From an uncultured Rhodoferax sp. (GTDB lineage Bacteria > Pseudomonadota > Gammaproteobacteria > Burkholderiales > Burkholderiaceae_C), in NCBI RefSeq assembly GCF_946221635.1, contig NZ_CAMIHB010000019.1, positions 9,299-73,298 of the forward strand: a DNA stretch of 64,000 nt, in the 5' to 3' direction. Under the pieces are notes generated by a model. It saw only the letters and a list, made by a program, of their open reading frames with translations, searched no databases and was not told where the DNA came from. Shown piece after piece: positions 49,512-57,959 of the stretch; within the stretch, counting starts at the first letter, position 1, and each line of letters starts with the position of its first letter. Both the position numbers and the translations under genes were made by a program.

Positions 49512-51086
49512 TCAGCCCTTGAGCAGTTGCAGCACTGACTGGGGCAACTGGTTGGCCTGGGCCACCATGGCGGTGCCGGCCTGCTGCAGGATCTGCGTGC
49601 GCGTGAGGTTGGCGGTTTCCAGTGCGAAGTCGGCGTCCTGGATGCGCGAACGCGAGGCGCTCAGATTCTCGGAGGTGGTCGTCAGGCTGCTGATGCTGGT
49701 CTCGAAGCGCGATTGCAGGGCGCCGAACTTGGCGCGCTGGGCTGAAATGACCGACAGCGAGGAGTCCACGGTCGACAGCGTACGGGTGGCAGCTTCCACG
49801 GTGGAGACGTCCATGGTGGAGGCGGGTTGCAGCTCGCTGGCGGTATTGGTGGTGGTGAAATAGCTTGCGCCTGTACCCGTACTCTCTCCATTGGTATTGG
49901 CGACGCTGAAGCTGCCGTTGGAGTCCAGCGTGAGCTGGCCCACGACATAGGCGCTGCCACCCGCTGCAACGGAGATCGCGGCTACAGGAGTGGTGGCGGT
50001 GGCCGGGGCGATTGGGCCGGTGGGTGCGTTGATGATGTCGAAGGCGCCGACCGAGGCCGCTGCGCTGCTGATCTGGATGTCTTCACCCGAATCATTGGTC
50101 AGCGTGATGCCAGTGCCGGCCGTGTTGATCTTGGCGGTGACCCCGGTTTGTGAGGCTTTGTCGTTGAAGGCCGAGACCGCCGCAGCCAAGCCGTCATTGG
50201 TATTGAGTGCGCTGCCGATATTGAAGGCCACGGTGGCGGGTGTGGCGGACGAGTTGTTGGACACCAAGGTCAGCGAGTAGCTGCCGGCCAGGGTGAAGTT
50301 GCCAATGTTGATCTCGGTGCGTGCGGTGGCCGTGACGCCGGTCGTGCCGCCCTGGGCATTGATGGAGGCGGCAACCTTCTTGGCGCTATCGCCGATATTG
50401 ACAGTGACGCTGGCGCTGCCGGTAGCCCCGTTGACGATCAGGGTGTCGGTGCCGGTCACCGGGCTAGTCGCGCCGGTCACCGCCGTAGATGGGTTGGTGC
50501 CGGCATTGGTGGTGCCCAACACCAGGTCGCCGGGCCCGCCGGTGCTGGTGGCTACGGCGGAGCCGATGCGATTATTGCCGTACTTGGTGGTGGTGAAATT
50601 GGCCGTGGTGGCGATGATGGTCTGGTTGGCATTGGCGCCGACCTGGAAGGTGGCGGAGGTGAATGAGCCATCCAGGATGTTCTGGCCGTTGAACTGCGTG
50701 GTCTGGGCGATGCGGTTGAGTTCGGCGGTCAGCTGGCTCACTTCGGCGTTCAGGGCGGCGCGGTCCGAGGCGGAGTTGGTGGCGTTGGCCGATTGCACCG
50801 CCAGTTCACGAATGCGCTGCAGGATGCTGGACGCGCTACCCAGCGCACCTTCCGCCACCTGGGCCAGGGAGATGCCGTCATTGGCATTGCGCGCGGCCTG
50901 GTTGACGCCGCGGATCTGGGCGGTGAAGCGCTCGCTGATGGCCAGACCGGCAGCATCGTCCTTGGCGCTGTTGATGCGTAAACCCGAAGACAGGCGCGCC
51001 ATGGAGGTTCCCATTGCCGACTGCGAATTCGCCAGGTTACGCTGCGCAGTCAGCGACTGGACGTTGGTGTTGATGGTTGAGGCCAT
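49512..51086 (-). CDS. fliC: Flagellin, copy 1
   Basis: A 524-residue flagellin. The N-terminal D0/D1 domain (MASTINTNVQSLTAQRNLANSQSAMGTSMARLSSGLRINSAKDDAAGLAISERFTAQIRGVNQAARNANDGISLAQVAEGAL) and C-terminal domain (LSASRSRIQDADFALETANLTRTQILQQAGTAMVAQANQLPQSVLQLLKG) are typical. The variable middle (about 170-420) is Thr/Ser/Ala/Gly-rich, suited to O-glycosylation. AGGAG lies 7 bases before ATG 51086. It is transcribed away from flagellin copy 2. Confidence 0.97.
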   Translation of the reverse strand: MASTINTNVQSLTAQRNLANSQSAMGTSMARLSSGLRINSAKDDAAGLAISERFTAQIRGVNQAARNANDGISLAQVAEGALGSASSILQRIRELAVQSANATNSASDRAALNAEVSQLTAELNRIAQTTQFNGQNILDGSFTSATFQVGANANQTIIATTANFTTTKYGNNRIGSAVATSTGGPGDLVLGTTNAGTNPSTAVTGATSPVTGTDTLIVNGATGSASVTVNIGDSAKKVAASINAQGGTTGVTATARTEINIGNFTLAGSYSLTLVSNNSSATPATVAFNIGSALNTNDGLAAAVSAFNDKASQTGVTAKINTAGTGITLTNDSGEDIQISSAAASVGAFDIINAPTGPIAPATATTPVAAISVAAGGSAYVVGQLTLDSNGSFSVANTNGESTGTGASYFTTTNTASELQPASTMDVSTVEAATRTLSTVDSSLSVISAQRAKFGALQSRFETSISSLTTTSENLSASRSRIQDADFALETANLTRTQILQQAGTAMVAQANQLPQSVLQLLKG

Positions 51087-51225
51087 TGCGGAACTCCTAA
51101 AAAGTGAATCAGCGTCGCCGCCGATTGCATAGCCTGCTAGCCCGCAGACAATCAGTAACGATGGGTGAATTCTGGAGAAGCCCTCTGCGCGCATATGCCT
51201 GATAAACACGGCAAAAGTCCGCCTA

Positions 51226-51245
51226 ATTTCCGGTCGATCGGAAAT
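51226..51245. other. Perfect 7 bp inverted repeat between the flagellins
   Basis: ATTTCCG-GTCGAT-CGGAAAT, near the midpoint of the divergent spacer. It could be a regulator-binding site; no protein is assigned. Confidence 0.5.
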
Positions 51246-51353
51246 CTTGATAGGGGTAAACCCTTGGTTTTGGGAATTGACAGGGAACCGCCCTGCTGAT
51301 CCTGGAATTGCTGCAAAAACAGCGTGTTAGGGACGCTTTACACGGAAGTCCCT

Positions 51354-51380
51354 AAAGTTTTCCGAGAGTCTCCCGAAAAC
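51354..51380 (+). promoter_or_regulatory. Sigma28 promoter of flagellin 2
   Basis: A perfect -35 TAAAGTTT at 51354-51361, 11 bases, then CCCGAAAA (6 of 8 matches to GCCGATAA), about 137 bases before the ATG. Confidence 0.72.
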
Positions 51381-51517
51381 CCATGCAACGGTTCCATTTA
51401 GGCGCCGTCGTCCGGATAGCCTCCTAAAGAGGTACCGGTCAAGGAAGCCGCCAGCAATGTCGGCAACGAGATCGGCACCTCGCCGGATTTAGAGGGTCTT
51501 TTTCAGGAGTTTGCAAA

Positions 51518-53017
51518 ATGGCACAGACGATCAACACCAACCTCAATACGCTGACCGCGCAACGCAATCTGTCGACGAACCAGGCTTCGCTGAGCCAGTC
51601 GATCACGCGCCTGTCTTCCGGTCTGCGCATCAACAGCGCCAAGGACGATGCGGCCGGTCTGAGCATTTCGGAGCGTTTCACTTCCCAGATCCGCGGTCTG
51701 AACCAAGCTGCTCGTAATGCCAATGACGGCATTTCCCTCTCGCAGACGGCAGAAGGTGCGCTGGGCTCCTCCAGCTCCATCCTCCAGCGTATACGTGAAC
51801 TGGCGGTGCAATCGGCCAACGCCACCAACTCGGCGTCTGACCGCTCTGCCCTGAACCAGGAAGTGAGTCAGCTGTCCGCCGAACTGAACCGGATCGCCCA
51901 GACCACCCAGTTCAACGGTCAAAACATTCTGGACGGATCCTTCACCTCCGCAACGTTCCAGGTTGGCGCCAATGCCAATCAGACCATTACAGCAACTACA
52001 GCCAACTTTACTACTAGCAAGTACGGAAACAACCGCGTTGGCTCCCAGGTGGCAGCAACGGCCAGCGGCAAGGGCGATTTGGTGGTTGGCTCGACCGCTG
52101 GCGCTAATGTGTCTACGGCTATCGCGGGTGCTGCCAGTACCATCGCCGCAGATGCTACCTTCACCATCAACGGTGCCTTGGGCACATCGACCATCGGGCT
52201 GCAGGCTGCGGAGAGCGCGAAGGCTCTGGCCGCACGCATCAATGCACAGGCTGGCACCACAGGCGTCACAGCATCGGCACGCACGGAAATTGACCTGGCT
52301 ACTTTTACCGCCAGTGCTAGCTATTCCATCGATGTTACCTCCGACAACACTACCGCTGTGAACGTGTCATTCGCGGTTGGTGCAGCCAACAATGCGGATG
52401 GCCTGGCGGCCGCCATCAACGCCTTCAATGAAAAGGCATCTCAGACCGGCGTTACCGCAAAGCTGAACTCGGCCGGCACAGGCATCACCCTGACCAATGC
52501 ATCGGGCGCTGATATCAAGATCGACAACAAGGCCGCATCTGGTGGCCCCCTGGACGTCGGTACCGCAACAGGTATTACTGCAGGCAACAGCGCTTACGTA
52601 ACTGGTGCGGTTACTCTGGATTCGGACAAATCCTTTAGCCTGATTGCTGCCACAGCAGCGGCGGGCGCTGGCTTTTTCACCGGCAATAGCGGTAGCCAGC
52701 TTCAGGCTGTGTCGGCGATGGATGTGTCTACGGTGGACGCTGCTAACCGCACCATTGCGATGGTCGACTCTGCCATTGGCGCCGTATCTAGCCAGCGCGC
52801 CAAGTTCGGTGCCCTGCAGTCGCGCTTTGAGACCACAATCTCCAGCCTGAATACGTCGTCTGAAAACATGAGCGCCTCCCGCTCTCGTGTTCAAGACGCC
52901 GATTTCGCGGTGGAAACGGCCAACCTGTCCCGTGCCCAGATCCTGCAACAGGCGGGTACGGCGATGGTGGCCCAGGCCAACCAGTTGCCCCAGGGCGTGC
53001 TGGCCCTGTTGCGCTGA
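51518..53017 (+). CDS. fliC: Flagellin, copy 2
   Basis: A 499-residue flagellin closely related to copy 1, with the same terminal domains (MAQTINTNLNTLTAQRNLSTNQASLSQSITRLSSGLRINSAKDDAAGLSISERF and SASRSRVQDADFAVETANLSRAQILQQAGTAMVAQANQLPQGVLALL). The central domain is Ala/Thr/Ser-rich and diverged. It has a visible sigma28 promoter and a strong terminator, so it is a single-gene transcript. CAGGAG precedes ATG 51518. Codon use is more A/T-rich than copy 1. Confidence 0.97.
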   Translation: MAQTINTNLNTLTAQRNLSTNQASLSQSITRLSSGLRINSAKDDAAGLSISERFTSQIRGLNQAARNANDGISLSQTAEGALGSSSSILQRIRELAVQSANATNSASDRSALNQEVSQLSAELNRIAQTTQFNGQNILDGSFTSATFQVGANANQTITATTANFTTSKYGNNRVGSQVAATASGKGDLVVGSTAGANVSTAIAGAASTIAADATFTINGALGTSTIGLQAAESAKALAARINAQAGTTGVTASARTEIDLATFTASASYSIDVTSDNTTAVNVSFAVGAANNADGLAAAINAFNEKASQTGVTAKLNSAGTGITLTNASGADIKIDNKAASGGPLDVGTATGITAGNSAYVTGAVTLDSDKSFSLIAATAAAGAGFFTGNSGSQLQAVSAMDVSTVDAANRTIAMVDSAIGAVSSQRAKFGALQSRFETTISSLNTSSENMSASRSRVQDADFAVETANLSRAQILQQAGTAMVAQANQLPQGVLALLR

Positions 53018-53025
53018 TCGACCAA

Positions 53026-53056
53026 GAGGCGACGAGCGGTCTCAAGTCGTCGCCTC
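53026..53056 (+). other. Hairpin downstream of flagellin 2
   Basis: GAGGCGACGA and TCGTCGCCTC form a perfect 10 bp stem with an 11-base loop, 9 bases after the stop codon. It may stabilise the flagellin mRNA 3' end ahead of the terminator. Confidence 0.6.
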
Positions 53057-53072
53057 AACGTCCGATATAGAG

Positions 53073-53110
53073 GGCGGCACGGGAGAAATCCCGTGCCGCC
53101 TTTGCTTTTT
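53073..53110 (+). terminator. Strong terminator of flagellin 2
   Basis: GGCGGCACGGGA pairs with its complement around GAAA (12 bp stem), followed by TTTGCTTTTT. Confidence 0.9.
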
Positions 53111-53195
53111 CTGACGGAAAACCGGGGCTTTTCGGGGTTTATTTGCGGCGCCACGGTGCGACACTTATGAGTCTCAGACTGTACAGGAGGCTGAA

Positions 53196-54677
53196 ATGGC
53201 TACCATTTCGTCATTAGGGGTGGGGACCAATGGGCTGGATTCCGAAGCCATCGTGACCAAGTTGGTTGCGTTGGAAAAGGCGCCATTGACCGCTTTGCAG
53301 GCCCAGGCTACCTTGGATAAAGCCAAAATTACGTCTTTTGGCCAGATTCAGTCCCAGTTCTCCGCACTTGCTGACGTGGCCGCGCGCATCTCCTCGACTA
53401 CTGGCTGGTCGTCGCGGGTTGCCTCGTCTTCCAATACCTCTGCGGCGACGATCACAGCAACGGCCTCGGCAACCGCAACGTCCTTCACGCTGGATGTGGA
53501 TGCTCTGGCCAAAGAGCAATCCAATTCGTCTGCGTCGGTTACCACCGGCTCTCTCGTCGGCGCCGGCACGTTGACATTCAGGAGCGGTACCTGGACCGAC
53601 TCGGGCGGTCCCACCTTCACCGCCAACAGCGGCAGTTCGGACGTGGCAATCACCGTGACGGCCGCGGACACCGTGACCACTTTGGCAGCCAAAATCAATG
53701 CTTCGTCTGCAGGCGTGGTGGCAACAGTATTCAAGGATGGAACGGGAGAGCGTCTTTTGTTGCGGTCCAAGTCCACGGGCGCGGATGCCGGCTTTCGTGT
53801 CCAGGCGACGGACGCCGACAGTGTCAACAACGACAACAATGGCCTTTCGCGCTTTGCCTATGACCCCCAGACCGGTGCATTCGGTATGGCCAGTGCCGGT
53901 ATACCGGTGCAAAACAGCCAGGATGCCAAGGTGCGCATCAATGGCTTGGCGGTAACTTCCAAGACCAATACGCTGGCGGACAACATCCCAGGGGTGACCA
54001 TCACCTTGGCGGCCACCACGACAACAGGCTACGGGACGGTGGGTGAAGTGCGCGCGCCCGCGACCATGTCCATTCGTGAAGATGTGACGCCCGCCGTAAA
54101 AAATGTGCAGGATTTTGTGACTGCCTATAACGCTCTGGCGGCCTCGCTGGCCGATATGACCAAGTACGATGCCGCGACGAAGACCCCAGCCGTTTTTCAG
54201 GGGGATTCGGCCGTTGTGGGCTTGCAGAGTATCCTGCGCAATATGGCGAGCTCCATTACCTCGGGCTCGGCGTATCAGCGTCTCTCGGATGTGGGCGTGG
54301 AGCGCCAGCTCGACGGCTCCCTGAGCCTCAATACCACCAAACTGAGTGCGGCAGCCAACAATGGCACCGAACTGCAGAAGCTGTTTACCAATACCAATTC
54401 GGGGAATGCGCAGGCCGCTGGTTTTGCCGTGAAGTTCAAGGCGCTTGCGCAAGGCGTGCTGGCTTCGGGCGGTTCCGTCGCCAACAAGGCCAAGGCCTTG
54501 CAAAAAGAGCTGGATACCAATGGCACCGAACAGACCCGCGTCAACAATCGTGCCGTTGCCGTGGAGGCGCGCCTGCGCAAGCAGTACTCGGCGCTGGACA
54601 CCAAGATGGCCAGCCTCACGGCGCTGAGTACCTATGTGAACCAGCAGGTCACGACCTGGAACAAGTCCACAGGCTAG
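53196..54677 (+). CDS. fliD: Filament cap protein FliD
   Basis: FliD caps the growing filament and folds flagellin subunits. The 493-residue protein begins MATISSLGVGTNGLDSEAIVTKLVALEKAPLTALQAQ, the FliD N-terminal signature, and ends NNRAVAVEARLRKQYSALDTKMASLTALSTYVNQQVTTWNKS, the C-terminal coiled coil. CAGGAGG lies just upstream of ATG 53196. It is followed by the HtrA-like lipoprotein with only a 2-base gap, an unusual partner. Confidence 0.96.
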   Translation: MATISSLGVGTNGLDSEAIVTKLVALEKAPLTALQAQATLDKAKITSFGQIQSQFSALADVAARISSTTGWSSRVASSSNTSAATITATASATATSFTLDVDALAKEQSNSSASVTTGSLVGAGTLTFRSGTWTDSGGPTFTANSGSSDVAITVTAADTVTTLAAKINASSAGVVATVFKDGTGERLLLRSKSTGADAGFRVQATDADSVNNDNNGLSRFAYDPQTGAFGMASAGIPVQNSQDAKVRINGLAVTSKTNTLADNIPGVTITLAATTTTGYGTVGEVRAPATMSIREDVTPAVKNVQDFVTAYNALAASLADMTKYDAATKTPAVFQGDSAVVGLQSILRNMASSITSGSAYQRLSDVGVERQLDGSLSLNTTKLSAAANNGTELQKLFTNTNSGNAQAAGFAVKFKALAQGVLASGGSVANKAKALQKELDTNGTEQTRVNNRAVAVEARLRKQYSALDTKMASLTALSTYVNQQVTTWNKSTG

Positions 54678-54679
54678 GC

Positions 54680-55954
54680 ATGTTCCGGCCGCTCTTTCCC
54701 TGCCTGATGGCCGTCACACTGCTGGTGGCGGGCTGCTCTGCGCCACCAGTACAACAAGTGGCGCAGAGCCAGCCCATGGGGGCGCCCATGGATGCCAAGA
54801 CGCGCATCATCCAATTCCGCAAGGCGGTCGATCTGTTGCCCAAAGGCGAGCCAATCGGCAAAGCACGTTTTGGCGTTTTGTGCCTTTCGGGTACTCCGCT
54901 GGCGTGGCGCGATGGCCGCTTGAACGTCAATGACGATGAACTGGCGGAGAGCTTTCGCAGGGAGGTGGAAAAGGCCAAGTTTGCGGTGCTCGCAGAGCCA
55001 AGTCCCTTGCTGGAGGCGCCGGTCAACAGCAAGACTGAGTTCGTGGTGTCGGCACAGATTGCCAAACTCAATGTGGACGCTTGCTCCAATTGGTCAGACT
55101 TTGGCAACTGGCGCGATGCCAAGGGCGGTGCCTACATCAAGGTGCAGTGGCAGGTCTACAACGTGGCTCAGCGCAAAGCCGTTTTCGAGGCGGTCAGCGA
55201 GGGCTCGTTCCAGACGGAAACGGTACTGGAAGGAGGGCTCAACGAGTTGGTTCGCAATGCCTTTGGCGCAGCCGCCCAGAATTTGCTGGCCGACACCTCT
55301 TTTTACCGCGCGGTGCATGGTGAACCCAAAGCCAAGTCCCAAGCTGTGGGGCCGATGACTGTGGACGCGATGCGCACCATCGAACAGACCAAGGTTGAGT
55401 CGGCGAGTGCCGAGCCTAAAACTGCAGTGTTCACGGTCATCGCGGGCATGAACCGCAGCACCGGTTTTGTGGTCAGCACAGACGGCTATCTCATTACAAA
55501 TGAGCGCACCGTGCGTGATGCCCAGCTTGTCAAGCTCAAATCGGCTTCGGGGCGCGAGTCCCTGGGCTTTGTGGTGCGGCGTGATCCGCAGACCGATTTG
55601 GCCTTGGTCAAGTTGACAGAGCGCAGCACCGCATCCCTGGCGATGCGCCCGACGCCCACCGTAGCGGCCGGTGAGGAGGTCTATGTACTGGACCCATCGG
55701 CCGCTCGTCCGCCCGAAGTGGGCATGCGTCGGGGCATCATTGGCCCGTCCGGCAAGGATGCACAGGTTGCGGGGGTGGTGCGCACCACGGTGCCGCTGAC
55801 GCCGCTGGATGCGGGGGCACCATTCTTCGATAAAACGGGCAAGGTCGTAGGGGTGGCGGTTTGGCCGGCCAACGAGGGCGGGGCACAACCTGTAGCAGGA
55901 GGTTTTGTGCCGATTGGTGTGGCCATGGAGCGCCTAGCGCTGAATTTGAAATAA
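54680..55954 (+). CDS. Lipoprotein with inactive HtrA/trypsin-like C-terminal domain
   Basis: A 424-residue protein with a lipoprotein signal (LLVAGC, Cys19). Residues 40-215 form an N-terminal domain of unknown family (QFRKAVDLLPKGEPIGKARFGVLCLSG, AYIKVQWQVYNVAQRKAVFEAV). Residues 245-424 look like a DegP-type protease: FTVIAGMNRSTGFVVSTDGYLITNERTV, DLALVKL (D306), PLTPLDAGAPFFDKTGKVVGVAV. The catalytic His is replaced (Arg276 in TNERTV versus TNAHVV) and the catalytic Ser by Ala378 (DAGAP versus NSGGP), so proteolysis is very unlikely. It sits between fliD and fliS, 2 bases after fliD, pointing to a filament- or envelope-linked role. Function unknown. Confidence 0.8.
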   Translation: MFRPLFPCLMAVTLLVAGCSAPPVQQVAQSQPMGAPMDAKTRIIQFRKAVDLLPKGEPIGKARFGVLCLSGTPLAWRDGRLNVNDDELAESFRREVEKAKFAVLAEPSPLLEAPVNSKTEFVVSAQIAKLNVDACSNWSDFGNWRDAKGGAYIKVQWQVYNVAQRKAVFEAVSEGSFQTETVLEGGLNELVRNAFGAAAQNLLADTSFYRAVHGEPKAKSQAVGPMTVDAMRTIEQTKVESASAEPKTAVFTVIAGMNRSTGFVVSTDGYLITNERTVRDAQLVKLKSASGRESLGFVVRRDPQTDLALVKLTERSTASLAMRPTPTVAAGEEVYVLDPSAARPPEVGMRRGIIGPSGKDAQVAGVVRTTVPLTPLDAGAPFFDKTGKVVGVAVWPANEGGAQPVAGGFVPIGVAMERLALNLK

Positions 55955-56056
55955 ACCCAAGTTTTGGCTTTAATGGGGGCTTGATTTCGATTCGAATGCC
56001 CTTTAGTCGGCGCCCAGGCTGCCGATATAGGTTGCAAGAAGAGAAGGAATTGCAGC

Positions 56057-56476
56057 ATGTTTACATCCGTCAGCGCCCGTTCTGCCTCCGCCTACAAACG
56101 TGCGAGTGTGGATGCCAGCGTGGAGATGGCATCCCCCCATCAACTGGTCACGCTGCTGTTTGAAGCGCTGCAAAGGTCCCTGGGTGCCGCCGCCCTGTGC
56201 ATGGATGCCGGCGATATTCCGGGCAAATGCAAGCACATCGACTCCGCCATCCGCATCTTGGAAGAGGGCCTCATCGCTCCCCTGGATATGGAGCGCGGCG
56301 GCGAGATTGCCGTCAATCTGCGCAATCTCTACGAATACTGCGTAAGCCGACTGGTGTTTGCCAACGCCAAGAACGATCCCGCAATGCTGCAGGAGGTCAA
56401 GCGCCTGATCGAGCCCGTGGTCAGCGGCTGGAAGCAGATTGACGGTAGCGGCCCTGCATATCTCAAAGCGGTCTGA
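56057..56476 (+). CDS. fliS: Flagellin export chaperone FliS
   Basis: FliS binds the flagellin C-terminus and prevents early polymerisation. The 139-residue four-helix protein has SAYKRASVDASVEMASPHQLVTLLFEALQRSLGAAALCMD at the N-terminus, typical of FliS. AAGGA precedes the start. It is 102 bases downstream of the lipoprotein gene and 18 bases before fliT. Confidence 0.93.
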   Translation: MFTSVSARSASAYKRASVDASVEMASPHQLVTLLFEALQRSLGAAALCMDAGDIPGKCKHIDSAIRILEEGLIAPLDMERGGEIAVNLRNLYEYCVSRLVFANAKNDPAMLQEVKRLIEPVVSGWKQIDGSGPAYLKAV

Positions 56477-56494
56477 GCGCAAAGAGGATCTTTC

Positions 56495-56794
56495 ATGCCG
56501 AACGCGCTGATCGAGTGCTACCGTGCCATTGAGGCCAGCAGCCTGCAGATGGTGGAGGCTGCCCGCTCCCAGGATTGGGACACTGTCGTCCACTTCGAAG
56601 GTGTCTGTGCGGTGCTCATAGAGCAATTGCGCCACCAGGCGCACCGGATGGAGCTGGATCCGGCTGACCGTGCCGAAAAATCCCGCATCATGTTGCGTAT
56701 CCTGGGCAACGATGCGCTGGTGCGCGACCTAACCGAACCTTGGCTGCTGCATTGTGAAGCCCACCTGGGCGCCCAAGGGCGCGTCCTGCACTGA
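56495..56794 (+). CDS. fliT: FliT-like flagellar chaperone
   Basis: A 99-residue helical protein in the standard fliT position after fliS. FliT escorts FliD and, in enterics, inhibits FlhDC. The helix pattern (LIECYRAIEASSLQMVEAARSQDWDTVVHFEGVCAVLIEQLRHQ) fits. AGAGGA precedes ATG 56495. Its stop lies 8 bases before the IS element, so the insertion misses the gene. Confidence 0.85.
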   Translation: MPNALIECYRAIEASSLQMVEAARSQDWDTVVHFEGVCAVLIEQLRHQAHRMELDPADRAEKSRIMLRILGNDALVRDLTEPWLLHCEAHLGAQGRVLH

Positions 56795-56798
56795 TTGG

Positions 56799-56802
56799 TT
56801 AG
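56799..56802. repeat. Target-site duplication, left (TTAG)
   Basis: Four-base direct repeat matching TTAG at 57956-57959 and flanking the IS5-type element. Confidence 0.8.
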
Positions 56803-57955
56803 GGCAACGCTGAATAAGTTCCAGCCCTACCTGTTGAGCAGGTAGATTACGGGGCCATGAAGCAACAAACCCTTGCCATGGCCGCTGACACCCAGTCGGG
56901 ATTCGAGCAACACCGCAAACCCACACGGCGCGAAGAATTCCTCAAGACCATGGAGGCCCTGGTGCCGTGGTCGGCCCTGTGCGAGGAGATCGCCCCGCAC
57001 TACCCCAAGGCAGGCAATGGCCGCCCTCCCATTGGAGTGGAGCGCATGCTGCGCATCCACTTCATCCAGCACTGGTTCAACCTTGCCGACCTGGCATGCG
57101 AGGAGGCCCTGTACGACAGCGCCAGCCTGCGCCGCTTTGTGGGGATTGACCTGGGTGCCGAATCGGTGCCGGATGCCACCACCATGCTCAAGTTCCGTCG
57201 TCTGCTCAATGACAACAAACTGGGTGAAGTGTTGTTTGCCCGGGTGGGCAAGGAATTGCAGGCACGCGGCATCAAGGTCAACACCGGCACCATCGTGGAT
57301 GCGAGCATCATCGGTGCGCCCAGCTCCACCAAAAACGCGGACAAGGCCCGTGACCCCGACATGCACCAGACCAAGAAGGGCCAGCAGTGGTACTTTGGCA
57401 TGAAGCTGCACATTGGTGTGGATAGCCAAAGCGGTCTGGCGCACAGCGCCGTGGTCACTGCGGCCAACATCCACGACAAGCATCCCTTGCCCAACTTGTT
57501 GCATGGCAACGAGCAGCGTGTGTACGGGGATTCGGCGTATGCCAGCCAGAAAGAGCTGATTGTGTCCAAGGCGCCCCAAGCCAAAGACTTCACCAACCAG
57601 CGCACCCGGCACAACGGGGTGGTGAATGAGGCTCAAAGGGCCAAGAACCGCAACAAGTCACGCATCCGTGCACGGGTGGAACATGTCTTTGGGGTGGTCA
57701 AGAGGCTGTGGGGCTTTGGCAAGGTGCGCTACCGTGGGCTGCAGAAGAACGCCACGCGGGCGTTCACGGCCTTGGCGCTGGCCAACATTTATCTCAGCCG
57801 AGGGTATTTGCTGGCACAGGTGCGCCCGTAAGGGCAAAAGGGGGTCGAAAGACCCACCAAACTGCCCAGGTGGGCCGCGCTACATGGCATAAATCTGCCC
57901 AACTGTCGTTGTACGTCGGCGTGCTTGCCAATTGCGCTACTTGTTCAGCGTTGCC
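56803..57955 (+). mobile_element. IS5-family insertion sequence (1153 bp, complete)
   Basis: Both ends carry terminal inverted repeats: GGCAACGCTGAATAAGT on the left and GGCAACGCTGAACAAGT (complement of the right end), differing at one base. It is flanked by TTAG duplications, as expected of IS5-group elements that target YTAR. One complete transposase gene fills it. The insertion separates fliT from the glycosyltransferase gene without damaging either. Confidence 0.93.
56857..57831 (+). CDS. IS5-family transposase
   Basis: A 324-residue DDE transposase, intact. It has an N-terminal InsH-type domain (EEIAPHYPKAGNGRPPIGVERMLRIHFIQHWFNLADLACEEALYDSASLRRFVGIDL), DDE residues in GTIVDASIIGAP, VYGDSAYAS and RIRARVEHVFGVVKRLWGFGKVRYRG, and the R-x-x-V-E-x-x-F signature. 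The uninterrupted frame and matched ends suggest recent, possibly still active, transposition. Confidence 0.95.
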   Translation: MKQQTLAMAADTQSGFEQHRKPTRREEFLKTMEALVPWSALCEEIAPHYPKAGNGRPPIGVERMLRIHFIQHWFNLADLACEEALYDSASLRRFVGIDLGAESVPDATTMLKFRRLLNDNKLGEVLFARVGKELQARGIKVNTGTIVDASIIGAPSSTKNADKARDPDMHQTKKGQQWYFGMKLHIGVDSQSGLAHSAVVTAANIHDKHPLPNLLHGNEQRVYGDSAYASQKELIVSKAPQAKDFTNQRTRHNGVVNEAQRAKNRNKSRIRARVEHVFGVVKRLWGFGKVRYRGLQKNATRAFTALALANIYLSRGYLLAQVRP

Positions 57956-57959
57956 TTAG
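57956..57959. repeat. Target-site duplication, right (TTAG), containing the OGT stop codon
   Basis: TTA at 57956-57958 is the complement of the TAA stop of the glycosyltransferase gene, so the duplicated target includes that stop codon. Confidence 0.8.

Larger units (their letters stand above)
51087..51517. other. Intergenic region between the two divergent flagellins
   Basis: A 431-base region with no gene. It holds the perfect inverted repeat at 51226-51245, the sigma28 promoter of flagellin 2 at 51354-51380, and a leader of about 135 bases before flagellin 2 with GGA motifs (CAAGGAAG, CAGGAG) that could bind CsrA. Confidence 0.5.
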
